Positions 1-9,050 of a stretch of 64,000 bases of DNA are shown one piece after another (position 1 is the first letter of the stretch; each line of letters starts with the position of its first letter). The DNA comes from Suillus spraguei (Eukaryota; Basidiomycota; Agaricomycetes; Boletales; Suillaceae), in the NCBI GenBank assembly GCA_016800925.1, contig JABCPU010000162.1:62001-126000 (forward strand), given 5' to 3'. The position numbers and the translations under genes were made by a program. The notes beneath the pieces were generated by a model. That model was not told where the DNA came from. It did no database searches and was given only the letters and a program-made list of their open reading frames with translations.

Positions 1-630
1 AAAGATGACGACACGAGTTGGGCCGTATATATAGGGGAGTAACGCGTAGACGAGATTAGTAAGCAAAGCGTATCGAGGATTAACGGTTTATCTTGGCGCT
101 GGAATGTTGGTACGAAGCCGTCTATAATTCGAGGCGTTGAGGAAAGCACTAGGTGGTGACGTGAGGGGTTGCCACGTGGAGCTTTGTTGAAGTAGCGTTT
201 TTTCGAACCGGAGACGAACATCTTCCTCGATTTTCGAGGAAAAGGTCTTAGCATAGTGGTGAACGAGTATTTGGAGTTGGTATTGAGTACAATTCGCGCG
301 TGAAACATGAAGTAGTTGAGCGTCGGAGTTGAACTTATCGATTAATTAATATATACCATATATAGTACATAATAGGAGTTGCCGAGATTGACAAGACCAT
401 CGACGCTGCGATCTATAAGCCATGATTTAATTATACAAGATGTTGTCTAAGCATGCCTGAGTTTAGATACGATTAGATTGAATTAGGACGTGCGATTTTG
501 TCTATCTCGCGATGTAGAGCACAAGTGCTGCAATTATAAGGTAACGGTTCAATCGATTCCTCATTCGAATGTATGTTACAACTTGGCATTATGGCATAAA
601 TAAAGTATAGAAGGGGTATAAGTACGTATA
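1..630. other. non-coding flank, no gene seen
   Basis: No open frame or recognisable repeat is visible here. It is the 3' flank of the JmjC gene that ends at 631. I compared it by eye with the border of the long inverted repeat near 13247 and saw no matching terminal sequence, so the outer end of the putative cassette on this side is not identified. Confidence 0.5.
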
Positions 631-2834
631 CTACATTGTGGTAAAAGATTCAAGACAGGACAGTAATTCCTCTCTAGTGATGAGTTGCCCGGGATGCATC
701 GGGTTGTTACTGCCATTAGTCTCCTTCTTGCGATATACATTAGTCGCTGTCTTCAAGTCTTTCCAGAAGTACTTGACGACAGTACTGGCGATTTCGTGCG
801 CTCGTTTGGTTGTGCTCGTCTTTAGCTTAGGTTTTTCAGTACCAGCGGCGACATATTTGTTGCCGTCCAAGACCATCATGCAGAGAGCAATCAGGGGTCT
901 ACTGTATAACTCTGGGAAGTTGTTATAAGCGTATGGCATCACACAAAAGGAATTATACTTACTAACGCGACGTGATATGCGCGGTAAATTAACGATCATA
1001 CGCTGAAAAGTTTCGAGGGAATGGGCGTGGATTTGGTTCGTTAGGGTTTTTCCCTGCTTGTGGTCTATGTGACGAGATACTTCCGTCAAGTGCATAGATT
1101 CGTAGTTATAGAAATGTCCCCCGGTAGCAAATGTTGCCACGGGGGTGTAAACAGCGTGTAACTGTCCGGGAGGTTGTATCCTTGAAAATATAAGAAGAAA
1201 TATATATGATATAACGATATACTCACAACATATCACCCGGCAGGAGTGTTACAATTTCTCCGTGCCAAGTGTCCAGAATATTTTCGCGATTTCGGTAGAG
1301 ATCAGTAAGCTCTAATGCCTTGCTGGAGAGGTTAGTTCGCGTGGTGGTGTCTTCTTGAATAAGTCTCCATAGTCCCCATTTTTTTTCGCCGGTTTCGATT
1401 TGAATAAAAGTGGCGCCACCGTCTGCGTCGTGGTGGGGGTTTGTCCAGTACGCAGGTCCGTGTAGCAAAGACCACGAATGCACGAGGAAGTTGTCCGGGT
1501 GGACCCTATCCCCAATAGGGCAATCCACCGTAGTTTGATTCCATCCGTTGACGATGCTACTGTCGAGTGTACTGAGGATCGCCAATTTAATGGTGTTACG
1601 TTGTATTAGTTAGATGATACGGACCTCAGACACGACGGGAGACCCCCTTGCCCATATGCAAAGTCGAGTATACACTGAATCTTGTTGGGATCGTGTATAT
1701 TGTTTACGAATTCTTCCAATGTTGCATTTTGGTGTGGATACGTAAAATTCTTCGTGCGTTGTTCAGCATCTAGTTAAGTTAGTTAGAGGAGATGCGATTG
1801 GACTGAAATTTGATGAACTCACCATGTACAACGACACGCATGAGGTCAGACATACCGCGATCTTCCAGGTACTCTAGATCAATCGTTGCAGGCTCGGGCT
1901 TACTGATTTGCCGAATGACGACGGCTTTGTTTATGCGAAGAGCCGCAGTTATTTCTTCGCATAACTGTCGGCTTTTCGTGCGCCAATCGCTATATTGCAA
2001 GTGGACGACGTTCTTTGAAGTTTCCGGAAGCGATTCGGAGAGCGACGCAAAGAACGCTACAGAATTGGCGTCGTCTTGACAAACGTTTACTCCGTTTCTC
2101 ATGATGCAAGGAAGCACGGTGGTAGACCCATCAGACCACTGGATGGTTTCTGAATGCGCGTGCACTTGTGAGCCGATGATAGGAGTGGCCAAGTCACGAG
2201 AGTCGAGTTCTGTGAGCGCAGACAGCGTGGGTGAAGGGGGATGTCGATCGTTGGGAAGAGTGTTTGTGTCGACGAGAGATTCGGGTATGTCGGTCATCAC
2301 CTCTACACTGCACATGGGGGTCGGTGTTTCGGTCATAACTTCAACATTACACATAAGGGTGAGTGTTTCTGTCATGACCTCGACGTCGCATGTAAGAATG
2401 GGTGCGTCCAGAGGGTCGGGCATGTCGGTCATTATCTCGACGTCGCGTGTTAGACGGGTAGCTGGGGTTGTTTCCTGGGTTAGGAGAACAGGATCGATTG
2501 GAATCTCATCGCCTGCTGAGTTGGAGGGACCTGGAGCATCCGGTTGTGGTTCCGGAGATGCAATCCGACGACGTTTTCGAGGAGCCTTGCCTTGTGAGTG
2601 TACGTCGGCGGGTTGCTGAATCTGAGATGCTGCTTCTTTCTTGCGTTTACGCTGCTCACGTTTGTTGACGGTGTTCTTTTCCCTAGTCTTCTGTACCTTT
2701 TCAGGATCGAGTTTCTGGTTGGCGCGCCATCTTCTAACGCGCTCGCGCTGTCGTTCCTCCGGGCTTAAGTCTGAAACTGCTAAATCGGGGTGTTTAAGCC
2801 TTGGTTTCTTGATGGGTTTTTCGGGCTGTTGCAT
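631..2834 (-). CDS. JmjC-domain (2-oxoglutarate/Fe(II) oxygenase-like) protein, 683 aa, 4 exons
   Basis: Reading the minus strand, exons 2834-1823, 1769-1625, 1571-1227 and 1180-631 join with correct phase at GT-AG introns of about 46-55 nt, giving 683 aa and no internal stop. The C-terminal half shows a JmjC core: an iron-binding HxD in NPHHDADGG, a GEKKW lysine suited to 2-oxoglutarate, and the distal histidine in GQLHAVYTP followed by GGHFY. The first ~120 residues are strongly basic (nuclear-localisation-like), followed by degenerate repeats around DVEVMTETP. JmjC proteins hydroxylate or demethylate protein or nucleic-acid substrates; the substrate here is unknown. The gene lies downstream of the RG-tailed gene in the same direction, separated by repeat modules. 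A truncated paralogue sits at 23962-24689. The JmjC call is strong; catalytic activity is inferred from the retained residues. Confidence 0.85.
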
Positions 2835-3160
2835 TGTATTTTAACGAAGAGTTTCCTTGTTAAGATAATGCCAGCAATATTATGGTACGAGATGGTTGAG
2901 TGATGATAGAGTGTGATGATTCGGAATGAAATGTTACGAGAGCATTGCTGGGGCCAACCAAGACCACATTTGTCGGGATTTTAAATCAGTTGGAAAGTAC
3001 ACAGTTTACATCGTCCATTGTTAAGTCCACATTGTACCCTTGTAATGACAATGATATGGTCGAGTTATATTGAAGTTATAGGAGTTAATAGTCTAAAGCT
3101 TAAACTTTGTATGAATTTAGTAGCGCTCAAGTCGTCAAAGTCGTCAAACTCCATTATAGT
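2835..3160. repeat. module E: upstream region of the JmjC gene, repeated elsewhere
   Basis: This stretch, which should hold the JmjC promoter, is recognisably repeated at about 24690-24980 (same orientation, again directly upstream of a JmjC 5' end) and at about 48960-49080 (reverse orientation). Shared stretches include the text around TTTGTCGG and around GTTATAGGAGTTAAT. No clear TATA box is visible. Recurrence next to two JmjC 5' ends suggests it travels with that gene. Confidence 0.65.
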
Positions 3161-3550
3161 AGGGAGTCGTGGTAATGTTGTCAAAGTCGTTATATGTACT
3201 CAGTGTGCTCGTTTAACTGTTATACATGTTCAAAGTTACCATATGTACTCAAAGTCGTCATACGTACTCAAAGTTATCATAGTACTCAGATTTATCTGAT
3301 ATGGGTATTCAACGGCGTTGTACATTGGAAAAATGACCGCGTATTGTTTCTTGGCCTTATTCAACTTAGTAAACCGTGTAAGGCGAGGAAGATAAGAAAG
3401 ATAAGAAAACTTAATCACTCAGAATATCAACTTGATAATTGAAAGCATAATTTATTTCTAGGCGAGTATATATGTTGGAAGTTACATTGAGATATATATA
3501 TAAAACGGGCGTAAGAGTAATAGTTCAATCAGATCACCGAAGATTTTCTG
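3160..3550. repeat. modules B (short tandem repeats) and C (conserved spacer)
   Basis: Module B (about 3160-3300) is made of degenerate copies of roughly GTACTCAAAGTCGTCATAC. Module C (about 3305-3550) is a conserved spacer with the landmarks AACTTAGTAAACCGT and GATAAGAAA. The B-then-C order is repeated at 8100-8400 and, inverted, at 48525-48960; C alone is seen inverted at 45335-45440. No coding capacity is evident; short reading frames here are translations of repeats. Confidence 0.75.
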
Positions 3551-3783
3551 ATAAACGTAGCAAGTACTGAAAGATGTAGTAAGTACCGAAAGTTGTGATA
3601 GTACTGAAAGTTGTATTTGGGTCCAGATGTAGTAAGCACCGATAGTTGTAATAGTACTTACTGAAAGTTGTATTTGGGTCCAGATGTAGTAGGTACTGAA
3701 AGATGTAATAGTACTGAAAGTTGTATTGGGTCCAGAAACGCAGTAAGTACCGAAAGTTATATTAAGTACCGAAAGTTGTAATA
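3540..3783. repeat. minisatellite A, left segment
   Basis: Degenerate 15-20 bp units built around GAAAGTTGTA, alternating with AGTAAGTACC or AATAGTACT and occasional GGGTCCAGA. The array is cut at 3783 by the pogo-like element and resumes at 4742. The same units occur at 8398-8610 and in reverse at about 48410-48520. Confidence 0.85.
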
Positions 3784-4739
3784 CAGTTGAAATGGTCATA
3801 ATGCATACCGATGGGACCGCGAAAATGTTATGCATTATGAGGAATATGCAAGACGATATTTGTCACATAATTGTGACATGTATGACCTCCGCCAAAAGTG
3901 TGACAGAAAGTTATCAATGGTTTCTACACAGGTACATAGAATTGTTCTAGACATGTTTGTTTAGCGTTATGCAGTTCTTCACGTCGTAGGTTAGCGCGAA
4001 AATTTCGAAGTTGTGAAGATGAATCAAGCGAAATTTGAGGATCCCCATATTGCATACATGCAGCTTCGAGCTGCTGGCACAAATCAAGGACATCGTTGCG
4101 TGTGACTGATGGGCCCATTTTGTCGTCGTCAGAATCAACTTCGATAACTCCACCATTTGCAACAAGGATTTCACGACAGACCTCATCTGCAATAGATGAT
4201 TCACCACCATCACACGTAGAGAACTCCCCCTTATCTTTCTCCTCAGCAGGGTCCAAAAGTTCGTCGATAGTCAGCAAGGTACCAAAAACACGGTTGCGTC
4301 CTTGAAGATCTTTCACTGATTGCATAAGCTGAGTTTCGATAGAAGAAAGCTGATTAGGTCGGTGTTGAAGTGTTCGATTCACTGGCTGTAGAATGAGCTG
4401 AAGTTCGAGGATTGTCCTTGGTGATTTTCTGCCGCTTTGCAGGCCGGTTGCATAGTACAGCGGGCTTGTCACGAGGTTTGCGCTTTAAGTTTAGAGACAT
4501 TTTCAAGTAGTGTGGTATCGTTTCAATTGCTCGCTGGCTTCTATACATAGTCAAAAAAGACAATACCACTGAAGCACGACAATAAATTTATGCACTATGT
4601 TATTGTCCACGTGTCCCACCCTATCAAATCAATACTCATAATGCATATTGGGTATACAAACATTATGCATTATGCGTCCAATTACTTGGGAACAACGTCG
4701 GGATCCACAAAAGTCGATGCATTATGACCACTTCAACTG
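3784..4739. mobile_element. pogo-like (Tc1/mariner superfamily) element, 956 bp, with TIRs and TA duplication
   Basis: The element starts with CAGTTGAAATGGTCATAATG at 3784 and ends with the reverse complement of CAGTTGAAGTGGTCATAATG at 4739. This is a 23-bp TIR with one mismatch, and a TA lies outside each end (3782-3783 and 4740-4741). Further CATAATGCAT-type motifs lie just inside both ends. Removing the element plus one TA leaves gttgtaaTAgtactgaaag, which is exactly the local minisatellite unit. At 956 bp, with only the C-terminal part of a transposase, it is non-autonomous. CAGT termini and TA duplications are typical of pogo/Fot1-like transposons. Confidence 0.9.
3924..4569 (-). pseudogene. 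C-terminal remnant of a pogo/Fot1-like DDE transposase
   Basis: Two overlapping minus-strand frames (about 4569-4354 and 4472-3924) form one broken reading frame with a frameshift near 4350-4400. The first is basic (KRKPRDKP, AKRQKI). The second carries an acidic region (SLTIDELLDPAEEKD-type context, later EVDSDDD) and ends in KQTCLEQFYVPV. Fungal pogo-like transposases commonly end in an acidic region followed by a short Q-x-x-L-x-x-aromatic motif. No DDE catalytic core or CENP-B-type DNA-binding domain is left. It fills most of the 956-bp element. Family assignment rests on the tail pattern together with the TIRs and TA duplication. Confidence 0.7.
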
Positions 4740-4741
4740 TA

Positions 4742-5585
4742 GTACTGAAAGTCGCCCTGAAAGTTGTAGTAAGTACTGAAAGTTGTAGTAAGCACCGAAA
4801 GTTGTATTCAATGGGTCCAGAAAGATGTAGTAACTATTGAAAGTTGTAATAGTACTGAAAGTTGTAAAGACGCAGTGAGTCCCGAAAGTTGTAGTAAGTA
4901 CCGAAAGTTGTAATAGTACTGAAAGTCGCCCTGAAAGTTGTGTTGGGTTCAGAAAGATGTAGTAAGTACTGAAAGTTGTAGTAAGTACCGAAAGTTGTAA
5001 TAGTACTGAAAGTCGCCCTGAAAGTTGTAGTAAGTACCGAAAGTTGTAGTAGTACTGAAAGTCGCCCTGAAAGTTGTATTGGGTCCAGAAAGATGTAGTA
5101 GGTACTGAAAGTTGTAGTAAGTACCGAAAGTTGTAATAGTACTGAAAGTCGCCCTGAAAGTTGTAGTAAGTACTGAAAGCTGTAGTAAGTACCGAAAGTT
5201 GTAGTAAGTACCGAAAGTTGTAGTAGTACTGAAAGTTGTAATAGTACTGAAAGTTGTATTGGTCCAGAAACGCAGTAAGTCCCGAAAGTTGTAATAGTAC
5301 TGAAAGTCGCCCTGAAAGTTGTATTGGGTCCAGAAAGATGTAGTAAGCATTGAAAGTTGTAATAGTACTGAAAGTTGTAAAGACGCAAGTGAGTCCCAAA
5401 AGTTGTAGTAAGTACCGAAAGTTGTAATAGTACTGAAAGTCGCCCTGAAAGTACGCAGTGAGTCCTGAAAGTTGTAGTACTGAAAGTACTAGTCGGTCCA
5501 GAAAGATATAGTGAGTCCCGAAAGTTGTGGTTAGTACCGAAAGTTGTAATAGTACTGAAAATTGCCCTGAAAGTTGTATTGGGTC
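4742..5585. repeat. minisatellite A, main array (about 840 bp)
   Basis: Continuation of the array interrupted at 3783. Units are built from GAAAGTTGTAGTAAGTACC and GAAAGTTGTAATAGTACT, with a higher-order pattern in which GTCGCCCTGAAAGTTG and TTGGGTCCAGAAAGATG recur. Long minus-strand frames cross it, but their peptide is a monotonous translation of the repeat. It lies between module C and a D-like segment, the same order as at 8.1-8.9 kb. Confidence 0.9.
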
Positions 5586-6172
5586 CGTAATGGAAAGCGC
5601 TCTTTGAGTCGCTGGAGGAGAACGAGGGCAGCAAAGGTTGCTGAAGTATGGAATTTGGTGCGGTGAAGGGCATAAGCAATGAAATGGAGAAGCTTTACTT
5701 GGGAGTTAGATGATGAAGGGGGGTACTCTGGACAGGCAAAAAGATGGGCAATGAACCGCGCGCACAAACGGGAAACCTACTCGCCCTGTTTGCACTACAG
5801 GAATGCAATATGCAATTTAATGGGAGACATAATAAGTGGTGGCGGTGAGAATGAGTGGTCATCAGCAATGAAATGGGGAGACTTTACTTGGGAGTTAGAT
5901 GATGAAGGGGGGTACTCTGGACAAGCAAAAAGATGGGTAATGAACCGCGCGGATAAACGATAAACCTGCTTGTGACCGTAAAATGGATCAGAGTGTCTTG
6001 TCGTAGGCTGAGTGGACTCAAATTTAGGTGGTGCCTGAGTATATGCCAAAATAATGTGTTCTCATTACTACGTAGAATAAGTATGCGAAACAGATTATTA
6101 GTACACATTTGTAAGATGATCAGGCGTAAGTCATCGAGGGTAGTGGTGGTAACATAATTAGAAGAACATCAT
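5586..6172. repeat. D-like segment with a ~106-bp direct duplication
   Basis: A segment of about 106 bp at 5676-5782 is repeated at 5866-5971 in the same orientation with few differences; both contain AGATGATGAAGGGGGGTACT. The AATGGRGAAGCTTTACTTGG part also occurs inside module D at about 8640-8675 and 48170-48205, so this is a variant or remnant of module D. Small frames on both strands exist but are not supported as genes. Confidence 0.6.
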
Positions 6173-7982
6173 TCAGTGATGGCGCGACGCACCACCACGA
6201 GTCGGAGCAGCATGCCCCCTAGTAGTCCCACCACGCCCCCTAGTCCCACGTCCATGGTTAGGCTTGGTGCGTGGTCGAAGGGACATTTGGAGAGTTGGGT
6301 TCTCGTCTGGGTTCTCGATTAGTTTTGACCCGGAATCCTTCTGTGCACGATCATGAGGCAAAGAAGCACGTCCAGGAATCCTACTTCCAAGCTTAACACG
6401 CGGTCGAAGGGTCATGTGAAAAACTGGAATTCCCTGTGAGTAGATATGCGCGGCGTAGGCGTCGTGCTTCGCTAGTTCAGCTAAATGGTTTTGCGTATAC
6501 CATGCCGTGTAGCGGCGGTGGGCTGTTTCGGACATAGACCCCGCGATTGCGGTGACAATTTTATTGTTGCGAAGGATAAAGGGGGGTGCTCGCATAGCAT
6601 CTGCGTCAATACCAGGCTCGTATTTCTGGTACAGCCTGATCAGCTGCTCCCTAATCTCCCGAACGCCCTTCTGAATCATTGCGTGTGCCGCACCCATGTC
6701 TTCTACAGGATACAAAGTCTACAACACATGAGTTAGTTAAATACTACCCCACCAGAGAACCAAAAGTAAATATGCACCCCGCACGCGACCAAGTTTCTGT
6801 CTGTTGTATCGATATCGATAGGCTGCATCCCACGCACCCATACTTTGAACGCGATTGACCCTATTGAGCACCATGTATGGCCCTCGACTTTAACCGGGTT
6901 ATGGAGGGCCGGTAGTGTCCCTGTAGCGGCGTTGAATGCGTTTGATGAGCGCGGCGACTTCTCCCGCAACATAGCCGCCGCACATGACTTCTTTGTGGGT
7001 GAACGATACGCATTGATTTCCTGAATTTCAGCCATGATTGCCATCAATAAGCCGGGGTTCAATGCTATCGCATTTCTGAACTTCTTGAGTACCGAGCGCC
7101 GATGTTGTGAAAAAGTGGTCTCCCCGAGCACGGAAACGAAGACTTCCTTTTCGGTATCCATCATACCCTGCAAGGAAACTCTCAAGTCTGGGATGGTGTG
7201 GTTGATTGAAGATGTCTCCGTATTGCACAGGACACGCACGTTGACAATCGAACTGTCAAAGTCAATAGAATTGAAGAAGCATATAAGTGCATCATTGAGC
7301 GGAACCAAGGCTGCTTCATGAATGGCGGACGGCATTTCCACTATAAGTGTACTCTCTTCTGTAATGTAACTCAATCTGTCACAATAAGATGCGACGTAAG
7401 AACCAATTAGTAGCGTATAAATCACTGTCAGGCTCACTTTGGCTTCAGCCCACTCTCGTCGAAGAACTGTTCTAATAGTTCGTATTCATTAGGTCCGACA
7501 CCAGAAAATTCCTGGGACAGATTATGATGAAAATGACGCCATTACTACTTGTGACAAGCTGGCACTTACCGCACACTCTGCCTTACAACCTGGCTTCCCA
7601 ATAAAAATGAGTACTGTTTTAATTATACGTTCACCTTCAAGATGAAGCAGCATCAGTTTATTTCCCGAGTTCAGATTAATGAATACATACTTGATGCTGA
7701 AATCCCAGATTTGCCCTGGGCAAAACGATTGAAACTATCTAGCAAATCCCTCAACTGACGAGATGTACTCGTAGGAGCAAGCACAGTCGAGTGTCGTGCT
7801 CCCAGTGAAGTAGGTCTGACGATGTCCCCGGTGTGAGCTGTAAGACTGCCCTCTGCCACTGGATCAAGTTCGCATTCAACTTGTCCCGGTTTCCTACTTG
7901 AAGCCGTTGTTGACCTGATTTTGTACGAAGCGCAATTTGTGTGAATAGGAATGGACGAAGAATTTGAGGATGGTGTCGACAT
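6173..7982 (-). CDS. unknown RG-tailed protein, 524 aa, 5 exons
   Basis: Exons 7982-7691, 7634-7570, 7511-7438, 7375-6778 and 6718-6173 join in perfect phase across four GT-AG introns of 55-63 nt, giving 524 aa without stops. An in-frame ATG at 8078 could add 32 residues; 7982 was chosen because the longer start runs up against repeat module B. The N-terminus is Ser/Thr-rich and disordered-looking. The middle (VEMPSAIHEA, later VEGHTWCSIG and VWVRGMQPIDID) looks like a folded alpha/beta domain. The last ~40 residues are RG-rich (GRGTRGRGGTTRG), which suggests RNA or chromatin binding. I do not recognise the family. It sits between two copies of the D-A-C-B spacer, between gene X and JmjC, all in one direction. 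Intact splicing phase suggests a functional or recently functional gene. Confidence 0.7.
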
Positions 7983-8082
7983 GGTATTAGCAAGACAACG
8001 ATTATAAAAGGCTGGAAGGGCAGAGGGTACGCTGGGTTCTACAACGAATGGCTTAGCTAATACTAGTGCCCCTATCAATCAA

Positions 8083-8876
8083 ATTTATCCTTCTGAAAAA
8101 GTCATTCATACATACTCAACGGCGTTGCACATACTCAAAGTCGTCATACGTACACAACAACGTTGTACATACTTTTAAAAAAAAAAGCCATCACATGTAC
8201 TCAACAGCGTTGTACGTTGGAAAATGTTCGCGTACTTTTCTTTACCTTATTTAACTTAGTAAACCGTATAAGGCGGATATAATAAGGAGGATAAGAAAAA
8301 TTTTATCATTCAGAAATGATTATCTGGAGGTGGATTGAGATGTACAAAAACGAGCGTAGAAGTAGTAGCTCGACCAGATCAATGAAGATTATCTGATAGA
8401 AGTAGTAAGTCCTGAAAGACGCAGTAAGTACTGAAAGTTGTAGTGGTCCCGAAAGACGTAGTAAATCCTGAAAGATGCCCTAAAAGAGCTGAAAGTTGTA
8501 GTAGTGCTGAAAGTTGTAGTAAGTACTGAAAGTTGTAGTGGTCCTGAAAGATATAGTAGGTACCGAAAGATGTAGTAAGTACCGAAAGACATAGTAAGTC
8601 CTGAAAGTAGTTGTAGAGTTAGAAGTCGAAGGTGCACTGACGCGGGATGAAATGGGGAAGCTTTACTAGGGAGTTTAAAGACAATATCTTTCTACATACT
8701 CAAAAGTCATTGCGCACCCTAAAAATTGTGCGCTCTGAAAGTAATGGTAGTGTAATTATATTGGTCAATCCTAGACCGTAGCAGTGATATGTCTTTAGGC
8801 GTACCTAAAGTCCAACCTAACAGTTAGGGATGTCAAATGTGTAAGTATATACTTTTTGCTAGTCATACTCATAGCT
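8083..8876. repeat. spacer cassette B-C-A-D between gene X and the RG gene
   Basis: In order: B repeats (about 8100-8225), conserved spacer C (8193-8400), minisatellite A (8398-8610), and module D (8611-8876), which is clearly similar to 48134-48406. The order B-C-A-D-like is the same as at 3160-5971. The remaining stretch to 9050 is the gene X 3' flank, with nothing recognisable. Confidence 0.75.
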
Positions 8877-9050
8877 TAATTGGTTACGGATTCAAGAAAA
8901 ATAGATTGCTATGCTATATGTACATGTGCGAGTGATATGGAAAACATTATTGTACAAGATGTGAATATATGCGGACGTGTAAGCTAGGATCGGTACGTAT
9001 ATACATCAGAGTCCAGCTCGAGAAACGAGTAATACTAGTCAAGCGGTGAA

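Noticed and set aside
2101..2619. Plus-strand 172-aa frame
   Set aside because: Antisense shadow of the repeat-bearing first exon of the JmjC gene.
4722..5679. Long minus-strand reading frames across minisatellite A
   Set aside because: The translations are monotonous repeats of a few residues in all three frames, so they are by-products of the tandem array and not proteins.
7376..7437. Hydrophobic start MSLTVIYTLL as the N-terminus of the RG-tailed gene
   Set aside because: It is the translation of an intron with GTGAGC donor and G/ACAG acceptor; an upstream exon continues the protein in phase.
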